Shown here piece after piece: positions 20,201-30,461 of a stretch of DNA of 40,616 nucleotides (position 1 is the stretch's first letter; every line of letters starts with the position of its first letter). The notes beneath the pieces were generated by a model that had not been told where the DNA came from, made no database searches, and saw only the letters and a list, made by a program, of their open reading frames with translations. The DNA comes from Edwardiiplasma whartonense (GTDB taxonomy: Bacteria; Bacillota_I; Bacilli_A; Mycoplasmatales; Mycoplasmataceae): NCBI RefSeq assembly GCF_023566315.1, contig NZ_JAKNSU010000004.1. One strand, written 5' to 3'. The translations under genes and the position numbers were made by a program.

Positions 20201-20216
20201 GAAAGAAGGATTAATT

Positions 20217-21803
20217 GTGAAAGCTAAACAACCAATTTTATTAGCAATTTTAGATGGATGAGGAATTGCACCCGATAATAAGGGTAATGCTGTTGCTGAT
20301 GCAAACATGGAGTTTGTCAAACAACTCCAAAAAGAATACCCTTGAGTACAAGCGCATGCTGCAGGAACATGAGTTGGTCTCCCTGAAGGGCAGATGGGAA
20401 ATTCAGAAGTTGGTCATATTCATTTAGGTGCAGGGCGAATTAATCCTGAATCACTAATGAAGTTAAATAATGCAGTTAAAGATAACAGCATCAGCACTAA
20501 TGTTGAAATTGTTGCTGCTTTTAAAAATGTTAAGGATAACCAAACTTCTTTACACTTAATGGGACTGTTTTCTGATGGGGGCGTACATGCCCATATGAAT
20601 CATATGATTGCAGTCTATGAAGCGGCAGTAAAGTATGGGTTGACTGATATTAAGTTTGATTTGATTACTGATGGAAGAGACACAGCAGCCAAAGTGGCTA
20701 AGAGTTATATCAAAACTCTATTACAAGTAATTGCAAAAAATAATAATGTTGGAGTGATTGCTTCTATTAATGGTCGCTACTATGCGATGGATCGTGACAA
20801 ACGTTTTGACCGAGTAGAAAAAGCTTATCAAGCAATCACTACCCATAAAAATACTCCAAGTTTTACTGATCCACTGACTTATCTAGATCAAGAATATGGT
20901 CAAGGACTAGATGATGAAATGATCGTGCCAGCGTTCAATGAAGGGGCGGAAGGATTGAAGAGTGGTGATAGTATCATCTTTACCAATTTCCGTCCTGATC
21001 GTGCCATTCAAATGGCTTCGGTGATGACTAATCATGATTATTTAGCTTGAAAAGATGACAACTTCAAAGGTGCAACTTTTTTGGGCGATAAAATTTACTT
21101 TGTTTCAATGATGAAATATGCTGATAGCGTTACTTCTTCTCACATTGCTTATCCACCTCATCTGGTTGTAAATACTCTTGGGCAAGTGTTAAGTCAGAGA
21201 GGATATCAACAATTAAGAATCGCTGAAACTGAAAAAATTGCTCACGTAACCTTTTTCTTTGATGGAGGTAATGATTACTTCAAAAATGGTTTAGCAACTC
21301 CTGAAGAAGTTAGTTTAACAGGAGCAAGTATTGATTTAATTTCCTCACCAAAAGTAGCAACTTATGATTTAAAACCAGAAATGAGCGCTCCAGAAATTAC
21401 TAGTCGGTTGATTGAGGAAGTTAAAAAAGCAGAATTTGATGTTATTATTCTTAACTTTGCTAACTGTGATATGGTTGGTCATACTGGTAATTTGGAAGCA
21501 ACAATTAAAGCAGTTCAATGTTTAGACCATCAGTTAGAAGCGATTTATAACGTTTTTGTGAAGGAATATAACGGAATTATGATTATTACTGCTGATCATG
21601 GGAATGCTGAAGTAATGATTGATGAAAAAGGTCAACCAAATAAGAAACACACTAACGATTTAGTACCGATTATTATTACTGATAAAAACTTAAAACTTCG
21701 TCAAAATGACCCAGCAATTGCTGATGTCGCACCAACAATTTTAGAATTGCTTGGTGAAGACATTCCTGCAGAAATGAGTCAACCAAGTTTAATTGAAAAA
21801 TAG
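20217..21803 (+). CDS. gpmI: 2,3-bisphosphoglycerate-independent phosphoglycerate mutase
   Basis: A 528-residue alkaline-phosphatase-fold enzyme. N-terminal LLAILDGWGI metal motif, nucleophile S63 in GQMGNSEVGH, DGRDT, the phosphate-binding NFRPDRA, and the C-terminal metal ligands in NCDMVGHTGN and ITADHGNAE are present. It interconverts 3- and 2-phosphoglycerate using Mn2+. I chose GTG 20217 as start, 8 bases after AGAAGGA, because no ATG precedes the conserved DGWG and the TGA codons there must be Trp. The length is slightly above the usual 510. It ends the tpiA operon and is followed by a strong terminator. Confidence 0.96.
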
Positions 21804-21824
21804 TCATTTAAACTCTATAATCTT

Positions 21825-21855
21825 AAAAAACCTTAGTATATAACTAAGGTTTTTT
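21825..21855 (+). terminator. Terminator after gpmI
   Basis: AAAAAACCTTAG/CTAAGGTTTTTT stem with 7-base loop. Confidence 0.9.
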
Positions 21856-21918
21856 GTTGAAATTTATTATCAATTTCTCCTTTTTATTTTGCACAGGTTA
21901 AAATGAAAAAAGACAATT

Positions 21919-21945
21919 AAGAGGTTTCTTCAAAAACCTCTTTTT
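21919..21945 (+). terminator. Second terminator downstream of gpmI
   Basis: AAGAGGTTT/AAACCTCTT stem followed by TTTTT. Only 64 bases after the first terminator. Confidence 0.75.
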
Positions 21946-22001
21946 AATTCCTCTCTTTGAACCAATATTAATTACTTAATTTTAGTTATCTTAGATAAAA
22001 G

Positions 22002-22010
22002 TGTTAAAAT
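22002..22010 (+). promoter_or_regulatory. Extended -10 promoter (TGTTAAAAT)
   Basis: TG, one base, TAAAAT; leads to a transcript with a leader of about 85 bases before the lipoprotein ATG. Confidence 0.5.
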
Positions 22011-22101
22011 TATATAAATTACTAAAAGTTAGTTAAATAGTCTGATAATTAAGATAAAAAAACAGATTATCTAATTAATAAGATGAAACTAAGAGGAGAG
22101 A

Positions 22102-23013
22102 ATGATGAAAAATTTATTGGCAATTTTAAGTGCTATTGGTTTAACTGTTGTTGGTTCTACAAGTATTATTGCTTGCACAACCAAAACTGATGATGGAAAA
22201 AGTGATATCGCTTCTCAATTGGCTGCCGCCTTGAAAGATAATAAGGTTTTAACTGATCGAGTTGATAGCTTACTAGCTCAAGTCACTGACTATCAAACTA
22301 CTATTGATCGTTTGAATAATCAAATTACTGTTTTACAAAATCAATTAAGTGTTGCTAATGCAACAATTAGTGCTAATAAAGTCACCATTACCAAGTTAAC
22401 TAATGATAACCAAGTTTTGCAAGATAAAGTTGCTAGTTTAAATAGTGAATTGAGTGATGCAAGTGCTAATAAAGCGACCTTAGAACAACAAATTAATACT
22501 GCTAATCAAACGATCAGCGATAATCAAAATATAATTAGTGGTTTAACTAGAAAAAATGAAAGCTTAACAAATCAAGTTAAGGATTTAACTAATGATAAAA
22601 CTAGTTTGCAAAATCAACTAAACCAAGCTAATCAAACGATTACTGATTTGAACTCACAACTTTCAATTACTAATGCCACGATTGCTGCAAATGAAAAAAC
22701 TATCACTGATTTAAATGCTCAACTTAATGAATATCTTGGATCAGAAAAATGGTATTTAGATTCTTCTGACTCAACCAATCGTACGATTACAAGAAAAATG
22801 AAAAATGGTAATACTTGAGTTATTGAACAATGAGTTATTCGAAAGGCAAATTATCCTTACGCTTATACTGATTATTATGTTAATGGAGTAAAACTAGGTT
22901 TAAGCCCTGCTGCAAATCCAAATAACTCTTCATCATCAGCATTGTGAAAATCACTAGGATTTAGCATTGTTCGTGGTAGTGATGGTCAAGTTTTCTTTCG
23001 ATCTCTTAGTTAG
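22102..23013 (+). CDS. Coiled-coil surface lipoprotein, 303 aa
   Basis: A lipoprotein signal peptide with a lipobox ending IIAC, lipid-modified Cys near residue 25 (24 if the second ATG at 22105 is used). Residues about 35-215 are long heptad-rich repeats (NQITVLQNQL, QINTANQTI, QLNQANQTITDLNSQL and similar), predicting an extended coiled coil outside the cell. The last 90 residues are an aromatic globular tail with several Trp, some TGA-coded. AAGAGGAGAG gives a strong ribosome site. No function is recognisable; a surface spacer, adhesin or envelope organiser is possible. The imperfect direct repeats inside the gene could vary in number by recombination. Confidence 0.85.
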
Positions 23014-23032
23014 TAGTGTCCTTTATTTTTAA

Positions 23033-23061
23033 AACAACTTATTTTTCTAAGTTGTTTTTTT
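23033..23061 (+). terminator. Terminator after the lipoprotein gene
   Basis: AACAACTTA/TAAGTTGTT stem and T-run. Confidence 0.9.
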
Positions 23062-23114
23062 ATTTTTGGTGCTTGAAAAGTTCACGAAGTTTTTTAAGTT
23101 TTGAGAGTTGATAA

Positions 23115-23123
23115 TGATAAAAT
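23115..23123 (+). promoter_or_regulatory. Extended -10 promoter of the mgtA leader (TGATAAAAT)
   Basis: TG, one base, TAAAAT, 27 bases before a short ORF and about 200 before mgtA. Confidence 0.5.
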
Positions 23124-23150
23124 AAGAAAAATAACTTTAGAAAAGGAACT

Positions 23151-23273
23151 ATGATAATGAAAAAATTACAAGCTTATGTTGAAGATTATCCTCACTCGAG
23201 ACTTTGTCAAAATTTATATCAACAACGAAGTGGTACTTTAAATTATGTTATTCCTTTTACTTTCAACTGTTAA
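23151..23273 (+). CDS. Short ORF upstream of mgtA, possible leader peptide (40 aa)
   Basis: AAAAGGA sits 4-6 bases before ATG 23151 (a second in-frame ATG is at 23157). The peptide is MIMKKLQAYVEDYPHSRL and continues to TFNC, then TAATAA. It fills the leader between the promoter and the Mg2+ transporter gene, starting about 20 bases after the expected transcription start. In enterobacteria a proline-containing leader peptide (MgtL) controls mgtA; this one has Pro at residues 14 and 35, but no homology is implied. No M-box (Mg2+ riboswitch) core was recognised. It may be a true small protein, a regulatory leader, or a remnant. Confidence 0.45.
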   Translation: MIMKKLQAYVEDYPHSRLCQNLYQQRSGTLNYVIPFTFNC

Positions 23274-23325
23274 TAAAGTAATTTAAAATGCCATTTTCGT
23301 TTAACCAACTGAAAGGGGTAAAGAA

Positions 23326-26145
23326 ATGGTCCAAAATAGATCGTTGAAAAGAAGAAAAACTCGCACTAAGAAAAAGGGAGTGGCTAAAACTAGGTTCGCT
23401 AACGAGAAAAACATTAAAACACTTTCACAAATGAGTCAACAAGAATTATTAACTAATTTTGGCATTAGTGAGTTTGGATTGACTAATAGTGAATACCAAC
23501 GTTTAGCAGAAAAATATGGTCCAAACCAAATTGAAAAACAACATTTTGCTTGAATAAAGGAGTTTATCAAGAATTTTTTTGGTCCTTTTAACATCATTCT
23601 TCTTTTAATTTCGGTCTATAACTTTATTTCTTATTTTACCAATGCTTTTGCCTTTGACCATAAATTAGGTGACCTTTTTGATTTGGTTGGTGCTCTGATT
23701 GTTTTGTTAATGGTGCTTATTAGTGGAACAGTTTCATATGTCCAAACAATCCGAACTTATTATTCAACTAAGAAAATTTCTGCAATCGTGGAGAGTAAAA
23801 CTAATGTTATTCGCAAAAAAATTGATAGTAAGAACGAAAAATATACCACAGTAAATAAAACTAACCAGTTAAGTTTGATTAAACTTGGTGAGGAACTAAA
23901 CGTTCAAAGTTTAGTTCCTGGGGATTTAATTTATTTGGCCAGTGGTGATATGGTTCCAGCTGATGTCCGGATTATTATGTCTACAGACTTATTTATTAAT
24001 CAGTCTTCTTTAACTGGCGAATCACTCCCTGTTGAAAAACATGCGACTAGTAAGCATAACAATAATATTTTAGACTTAGAAAACATTTGTTATACAGGAA
24101 CTAGCGTCGTGTCTGGTAGTGCTTTAGCGATGGTAGTAGCGACTGGTTTAAATACTTATTTTGCTACGATTAGTAAATCAATTGCTGAACGTCGACCTGA
24201 TGGTAACTTTATTAAAGGAGTGAAGGCGGTTACTAAAGTTTTAGTTGTTTTCATGTTAATTATGGTACCGATTGTTTATCTAATTAATGGAGGGGTCGGT
24301 TATGCTCACAACCCTGGTGCAACAGGAGGGGATAATCCGTGATTGAAAGCGGTCTTTTTTGCTGTGGCAGTTGCAGTGGGATTAACTCCAGAAATGTTAC
24401 CTTTAATTGTAACTACTAACCTTGCTAATGGAGCTACAAAAATGGCTAAACAAAAGGTAGTTGTAAAACAATTGGATGCAATTCAAGCTCTGGGAGCAAT
24501 TGATATTTTAGCCACAGATAAAACTGGAACTTTAACCAATGATAAGATTGAGTTAATTGAATTTAAAACTGTTGATAAAAAGGCTGATCCGAACTTGTTA
24601 AAGTATCTTTATGTGAACGCTTATTTTCAAACCGGATTAAAAAACCCGATGGATAATGCAGTTATTGACTATGTTAAACATAATAATTTTAACTTTAATA
24701 CGCATAATGAAATTCAAAAAATTGATGAGATTCCTTTTGATTTTAATCGGAGAAAGTTAACCATTGCTGCTGAAATTGAACACGATGGGCGCGTATTGAT
24801 TACTAAAGGAAGTATGGAAGAAGTTTTAAATTCGTGTGACCGAGTTTATTACAAGGGTAAAGTGATTAAACTGACTGAATCATTAATTAAACAAATCAAA
24901 GCCTACTACGAAAAAATGAATAATGACGGAAAGCGGGTTTTAGGATTAGCTTATAAGGCAATTACTGGCAAGAAAACAAGTTTTTCACCAAAAGATGAGC
25001 AAAAATTGATTTTCATGGGTTATGCTACTTTTTTAGATTCACCAAAACCTTCAACAACAAAAATGATCAAACTTTTGAAAAAATATGGGGTTGATTTAAA
25101 GATTTTAACTGGAGATAACGAACCAGTTACCCGCGCAGTTTGTAAAATGGTGAACCTAGAAATTAAAGGTTTAGTCACAGGCGAATTAATTGAAAACGCC
25201 AGTGAATATGAATTGAAAAAAATTGTTGAAGATAACAACATTTTTGTGAAGTTAAACCCGTTGCAAAAGGTAAAAATTATTCAAGTTTTAAAAGAAAATA
25301 ATCATACTGTTGGGTACATGGGGGATGGAATCAACGATGCGCCTGTCTTAAGACAAAGTGATGTTGCAATATCAGTTGCTAATGCTACTGATATTGCTAA
25401 AGATGCTAGTGATATTATCTTGTTAGAAAAGTCATTATTAGTCTTAGAAAAAGGAATCGTTCAAGGTCGAACAATCTTTGGAAATATTTTGAAATACATT
25501 AAGTTGACGACAGCTTCAAACTTTGGAAATACCCTTTCAATGATTATCGCTAGTGCTTGATTACCTTTCCTTCCAATGCAACCAGTGCAAATTTTGTTTC
25601 AAAACTTAATTTATGATATGTCCCAATTTGCAATTGCTGTTGATCGAGTTGATGATGTCTTTATTAGAAGTCCGCAGCGGTGACGGGCTCAAGAAATTGT
25701 TCCATTCGCTTTAATTAATGGAGCAATTTCTTCAATTTTTGATGTAGCCACCTTTGCGATTTTAGGTTATGGCTATAATCTGATTGATCAATATAACAAT
25801 TTAAAGGGAAGTGTGGTTGATACAAAGAATATTGCTGTGCAAATGTTTAACGCTGGATGATTTATGGAAGGATTAATGAGCCAAGTGATGGTGGTTCAAG
25901 TGTTGAGAACTGAAAAAATTCCGTTTGTCCAATCTCGGGCAACTTGACCATTGAACTTGACAACAGGATTTGTCATTGGTTTAGGATTTGTCATTGGTTA
26001 TGCTGAACCAATTGCTAATGTTTTGGCGATGAGTCCTCCAGAAGTATCTTATATTGGCATTTTGATTGCACTTTTACTTGGTTATGTTATTCTTGCCCAA
26101 GGAGTCAAAATGCTTTACAAGAAAGTTTTCCATACGTGGTTGTAG
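23326..26145 (+). CDS. mgtA: Magnesium-transporting P-type ATPase (MgtA/MgtB, type IIIB)
   Basis: A 939-residue P-type ATPase. The N-terminal actuator has SLTGESLPVEK. Membrane helix 4 carries VGLTPEMLPLIVTTNL, typical of the Mg2+ group. The phosphorylation site is D398 in DKTGTLTND; the nucleotide domain has KGSMEEVL; the hinge is MGDGINDAPVLR near residue 665. Helices follow to the C-terminus. It drives Mg2+ into the cell using ATP. A lysine-rich 20-residue N-terminal tail precedes the actuator. The start is ATG 23326, 8 bases after GAAAGGGG. All TGA codons are Trp. It is the only gene after the short leader ORF, and a terminator follows. Confidence 0.94.
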
Positions 26146-26148
26146 GTG

Positions 26149-26177
26149 AAAAACTCAAGGTAAAACTTGAGTTTTTT
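26149..26177 (+). terminator. Terminator after mgtA
   Basis: AAAAACTCAAG/CTTGAGTTTTT stem, 6-base loop, T-run. Confidence 0.92.
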
Positions 26178-26250
26178 CTTTAGTAGGGAAATAATTTTCT
26201 GGTTTTAAAGCATAATGATAAAATAGAGTTATTGATTTAAGGAGAAAGCA

Positions 26251-27120
26251 ATGAAGTTTAATAGTTCGGTTTCAGGATCAAGTATTTTGCGTACTCTAGG
26301 AGATGTAGCAACAACATTTTCTGGATTTGGGTGAATTCCAGGTGATGTTGGTAGTCAAAGCATCGTTCTTAATGATAGTGATGTTGAAGTTTATTTCACT
26401 GATGAATTTAATCCTGCTCGATTTAAACTAAAGCACACCTATCCTAACTTAAAGAATCGGTTCATTTTAGTGACAGTTGATGGTATTCCAACCCGAAACA
26501 TTAGTCTTTGAACCTCTAAAGCACATAAATATGCAGGGATTATTCGAATTACTCCTGATGGTAAAGGTTATAGTGTGATGTGAGGTTTCAATGGTGGGGT
26601 GCCCACTCGTCGGTTCGAAGAACATTTAGCGATTCATAATGTTTCATTGGGACGGAATCCTAGTTTGGTGGCAGTGAGTTATGCTTCTCCAAGTTATCTT
26701 CAACAACTAAGTTATTCTTTTGATCAGTATCAAGCCTCAGAGTGTAGTTATTTGTTATGAAGTGCTTATCCTGATTTAGCCAGAATTGCGCCTCAAGGAG
26801 TAGGAGTAGTTGTTAATCAAGTTGATTTAACCTCGGAATTATGAGATCAATGTGTTGAATGTTTTAGTACATATAACGCCTTAATTTTGCAATATCAGGG
26901 TGTTTTTGTCACTAGTAGTAGTTGAGATGGAATAATGAGTCTGACTCAAAGTCTTGACCGTGCTGCTCAAGCCATCCTTGGATTTGGAGGATTGAGCAAA
27001 GTTCCAAAACTAGCAAATAAATTCTTTACCACTTTAGCTGAATCATTGAATTTAGAGTTAAACCAAACTGTGTTGGAATCTGGACAAGAATTGTCAAAAA
27101 GAGTTAGTGATGACAAATAA
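26251..27120 (+). CDS. Rhamnulose-1-phosphate aldolase (RhaD) homologue lacking the active site, 289 aa
   Basis: The sequence aligns well with class II RhaD over residues about 70-240: FILVTVDGIPTRN, ITPDGKGYSVMWGF, then PTRRFEEH (RhaD PTSELPAH), VAVSYASPSYLQQLSY (RhaD VIMHCHATNLIALTY) and YQGVFVTSSSWD (RhaD FHGVFGSGPTLD). The catalytic Glu of PTSE is Arg, both His of HxH are gone, and the third His is Gln. All zinc ligands are thus lost although the frame is open, which suggests a pseudoenzyme with another role rather than a decaying gene. GGAG lies 8 bases upstream. Its end overlaps tsaE by 11 bases. The cell shows no rhamnose genes nearby. It may have a binding or structural role; unknown. 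Confidence 0.8.
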
Positions 27121-27538
27121 AGAAACCATAAAACTAACTAGTCTTGCTGATACCAACCAGTTTGCTAAAAAAATAAGTACAGAGGTTAAACCAGGAATGT
27201 TTTTGTTATTGGTTGGTGATTTAGGTTCTGGCAAAACAACTTTTACTAAGTTTTTGTTATCAGAATTGGGAGTCAAAGAAAAAGTAACTTCACCTTCGTT
27301 TGTGATTATGAATGAGTATGAAACCCCAACTTTAAAGATTTGTCATCTTGATGCTTACCGGTTAGGTGCTGAAGAAGATTTATTATTTTATCTTGACGCT
27401 CCAGACCAAACATTAAACATTATTGAATGACCTAATCAAGTTAATTTTGATTATGATTCTTATCCTTGCTTAAAGTTAACTTTTGAAAAACAAACTCAAG
27501 CCCAAGAACGTTTACTTACGATTGAAAGGAATAATTAA
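27110..27538 (+). CDS. tsaE: tRNA threonylcarbamoyladenosine biosynthesis ATPase TsaE
   Basis: A 142-residue P-loop protein: Walker A VGDLGSGKTTF (about residues 35-45), switch region VTSPSFVIMNEYE and HLDAYRL with the conserved D, and IIEWPNQV (Trp is TGA). With TsaB and TsaD it makes t6A37 in tRNAs that read ANN codons. The start is ATG 27110 (GTG 27107 is directly before it) within the end of the RhaD-like gene, so translation is coupled. tsaB begins 1 base after the stop. Confidence 0.92.
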
Positions 27539-27539
27539 A

Positions 27540-28112
27540 ATGAACTTATTTATTGATACTTCTAATTGAAATTTAATTTTAATTTTAGAACAAGATAATT
27601 TAATTCTTGACCAGGTAGTGGTTAGAAATACAAAAAAAGTTTCAGATTTATTATTAGTAAACATCCAAAGTTTATTTGCAAAAAACCAGTTAACGATTCA
27701 AGATATTAAACGGTTTTATTTAACTACTGGTCCAGGAAGTTATACTGGAGAAAGGGTTGGTTTAACCTTTGTGAAAACCTTAAAAGTTATTAATCCAACC
27801 TACGAAGTTTATTTAATTAACTCCTTGGCATATCAAGCAGGCAAGGGAAAAAAGGTTTCTTTACTTGATGCTCGGGGAGGAAAGTTTTATTTAGGAATTT
27901 ATGATAATCAACAACCTTTGGTGGCTGAACAAGTGATTGCAACTGATGGTTTAACAAAATTGCTTGCAACTGAAGTTTATCAAGATTTTCAAGTGGTTCA
28001 AGATTACCAGGATTGCGATTTTTCCCAACATTATTTAACTTTAAAACCAAACTTTCAATTAACTAATGATCTTGAGTTGTTAACCCCAACTTATTTAAAA
28101 CCTTTCCTTTAA
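27540..28112 (+). CDS. tsaB: tRNA threonylcarbamoyladenosine biosynthesis protein TsaB
   Basis: A 190-residue ASKHA-fold protein: MNLFIDTSN N-terminus and the hallmark LTTGPGSYTGERVGLTFVKTL, followed by LDARGGKFYLGIYD. It is shorter than the usual 220-230 residues, missing much of the second lobe, as is common in Mollicutes. It serves as scaffold for TsaD and TsaE in t6A synthesis. A GAAAGG site lies before the ATG. The TGA in TSNWNL is Trp. Confidence 0.92.
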
Positions 28113-28122
28113 AACCTCTAAG

Positions 28123-28140
28123 AAACTCTTGGGAGTTTTT
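28123..28140 (+). terminator. Weak terminator after tsaB
   Basis: AAACTC/GAGTTT stem with TTGG loop and TTT. Confidence 0.6.
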
Positions 28141-28174
28141 GATGGTTAAACCTTCCTTGTTTGTGGTTTTTATG

Positions 28175-28180
28175 TATAAT
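28175..28180 (+). promoter_or_regulatory. -10 box of tRNA-Ser(GCT)
   Basis: Perfect TATAAT 16 bases before the tRNA; -35 unclear. Confidence 0.5.
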
Positions 28181-28196
28181 AATAAAGTACTATTTT

Positions 28197-28287
28197 GGGC
28201 TGATACTCAAGAGGCCGAAGAGGGCACCCTGCTAAGGTGTTAGGTCGGGTTACCGGCGCGAGAGTTCAAATCTCTCTCAGCCCGCCA
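28197..28287 (+). tRNA. tRNA-Ser (GCT)
   Basis: Acceptor GGGCTGA/TCAGCCC, anticodon loop CTGCTAA on stem CACC/GGTG, long variable arm, discriminator G and encoded CCA. A stand-alone gene with its own promoter and terminator. Confidence 0.94.
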
Positions 28288-28304
28288 TTAAAAAGAAAGT
28301 GTTG

Positions 28305-28337
28305 AAAAATGATTGTCTTAATGACAATCATTTTTTT
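28305..28337 (+). terminator. Terminator after tRNA-Ser(GCT)
   Basis: AATGATTGTC/GACAATCATT stem, TTAAT loop, T-run. Confidence 0.92.
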
Positions 28338-28373
28338 ATTCTGGTTGTGCTTCTTTGTGGGTTTAATTTGCAC

Positions 28374-28379
28374 TATAAT
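28374..28379 (+). promoter_or_regulatory. -10 box of the proS operon
   Basis: Perfect TATAAT 20 bases before the first start codon; no clear -35. Confidence 0.45.
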
Positions 28380-28399
28380 AAGAAAAAGGATGTTTTTGG

Positions 28400-29041
28400 A
28401 TGCTAAAGAAAAAACGAAAGAATAGTGAACTTTTTTCTGACAATTTTTTTAATAGTTTATTTTTAGTTAATAAAAATGAAAAGAAAAAGGTGTTGCGAAT
28501 TGTCCAAAAAAAGGATGTTAGTTTTTTCTTGTTTTATACTGATTATCGGAACTTACCAAGCATTTTGGGTAACGGAATTTGCCAGTTAAAGAACGTGGAG
28601 TTAAAAAAAGATGAAGCCTATTATGTTTGATCATATCTTCAGCACGAAGAGTCAGTTGACTTAGAATTTGACATTTCTTCTCGAGCTTATTTTTGAAAGT
28701 GAGCCACTGATGCTGGGATTAACTTAGAAAACCTTTGTATCATTGCCTTAGATCCAGTTAAATTAGCCCAGCAAACTGTTAATGACTGAGTTTTTGATAC
28801 TTCGTTAAAATTAGTGGGAGTTCACGAAACTATTCCTGCAGAATCAATTAAATGAATTATGATTAGAAAAGAACGACCCTTAAAAAAAGTAGAGCAAATG
28901 GCTAAAATGGTCAATCCAAGCATTGAAGTTTATTATGGAAATAATTCTGAAATTAAACGTTTGAGCAAAAAGAAGGTTGCTGATCCTATGTTAGTGATTA
29001 GTGATGAGAATCCGCAGCAAGGAGAAGAAAAAAATGAGTAA
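28400..29041 (+). CDS. Protein of unknown function with a DarT/DUF4433-like opening motif (213 aa)
   Basis: The segment FLFYTDYRNLPSILGNGI (residues about 46-63) resembles the opening motif of DarT/DUF4433 and other ADP-ribosyltransferase-fold proteins (x-H/T-x-x-NL-x-x-IL-x-x-G). Later come FDISSRAYFWKW, LCIIALDPVKL and DWVFDTSLKLVG, which could match the later strands, but the diagnostic C-terminal Glu motif is not clear. The tail of about 60 residues is lysine- and charge-rich. It is followed by proS with an 8-base overlap (ATGAGTAA), so it is tied to a translation operon, unlike a typical toxin. No DarG-like macrodomain partner is seen. The family assignment is weak. Confidence 0.7.
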
Positions 29042-30461
29042 AAAAAGAAATGACCGAATTACTTCAAGAGATGTTGACTTTGCAAAATGATACACTGATG
29101 TCGTCATTCAAGCTGATTTAATTGATTATGGTCCAGTTAAAGGAACGATGATTTTTAAACCTCATGGGTATGGAATTTGGGAATTAATCATGCAAACTTT
29201 AGATGTTGAATTTAAACAACAGGGAATCGAAAACGTTTATTTACCATTACTAATTCCTGCATCACTATTTAACCAAGAAAAAGAGCATATTGAAGGTTTT
29301 GCTCCTGAAGTCTTGACTGTAACTAAGGTTGGGGATAAACCTTTAGAAGAAGAGTTATATATTCGACCTACTAGTGAAGTTTTGTTTTCTCAATATTTTA
29401 AAAACAACATTCACTCTTATCGTGATTTACCCTTAAAAAATAATCAATGGGTTAATGTCATGCGTTGAGAAAAAACTACCCGTCCGTTTTTAAGAACTTC
29501 AGAATTTTTATGACAAGAAGGTCACACGATGCACCAGACAAGTGTGGAAGCAAACCAGTTTGCGCTAACTATTTTAGATCTTTATGCGAAGTTTGTCGAA
29601 GAATACTTATTAATTCCTGTTGTTAAAGGTATTAAAACAATCAACGAACGCTTTGCTGGTGCTCGAGAAACTTATACAATCGAGTCGTTGATGCATGATG
29701 GTCAGGCTTTGCAAACAGGAACTAGTCATTTTTTGGGTGATAATTTTGCTAAGGTTTTTGACATTAAGTTTCAAAATGCTGATCGTGAATTAGAGTATGC
29801 TTATGGTACTAGCTGGGGGGTTAGCACCAGAATGATTGGAGCTTTAATCATGACTCATGCTGATGATGAAGGTTTAGTCTTGCCAAGTAAAATTGCTCCT
29901 GTTCAAGTGCAAATTTTACAATTAGGTTTAGATGAACCAGTGCAAAGGGTAGTTGACCAATTAAAACTGGATTTATCTAAAAATTATCGAATTAAAGTTG
30001 ATGCTTCAGATAAAACATTTGGTTATAAAATGTCAGCTTCAGAAATTAAAGGAATACCAATTCGAATTGAAGTAGGAATGCGTGATGTTGCCCAAGAGCA
30101 AGTGATAATTTCTTCAAGGGTTGGTGAAGGCAAAACTGCAGTTAAACTAGATCAAGTAAAAACCTTTGTTGATCAAGCTGTGATAACTTATGATCAACAA
30201 CTGTTTAGTCGAGCAAAAACTAGTCTTGAGACCAGAATTTATCAAGCGCAAACTTTAAGCGAATACCAAAAAGGGATTGAAACTCAACCAGGACTTTATC
30301 TTGTCCCTTTCTGTGGTCGCGTGGTTTGTGAAAAAGAAGTTAAGCAAAAAACTAGTACCAATTCGCGCTGTATTCCCTTTAATCATGATCAAAGTGTTGA
30401 ACCATGTTTTAACTGTGGGCAAGCCACCAAAATTAAAGCTTACTTTGGACGGGCATACTAA
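29034..30461 (+). CDS. proS: Prolyl-tRNA synthetase (archaeal/eukaryotic-type, ProRS type 3)
   Basis: A 475-residue class II synthetase without the bacterial editing insertion: motif 1 region near KGTMIFKPHGYGIWE, motif 2 MRWEKTTRPFLRTSEFLWQEGHT, motif 3 TSWGVSTRMIGALIM, then an anticodon-binding domain and a C-terminal Cys-containing zinc-like segment (EPCFNCGQATKIKAYFGRAY). It charges tRNA-Pro. The type-3 form is usual in Mollicutes. AAGGAG 9 bases before ATG 29034. The stop shares one base with the start of rnhA. Confidence 0.95.

Larger units (their letters stand above)
21856..22101 (+). other. Intergenic region before the coiled-coil lipoprotein gene
   Basis: Holds a second hairpin with T-run at 21919-21945, a five-codon ORF of no clear meaning (21903-21920), an extended -10 at 22002-22010, and a 5' leader of about 85 bases with short A+T-rich inverted segments. 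No longer coding potential seen. Confidence 0.5.

Noticed and set aside
23123..23325. M-box Mg2+ riboswitch before mgtA
   Set aside because: Conserved core sequences were not found by eye and most of the space is taken by a short ORF. A covariance search is needed to exclude it.
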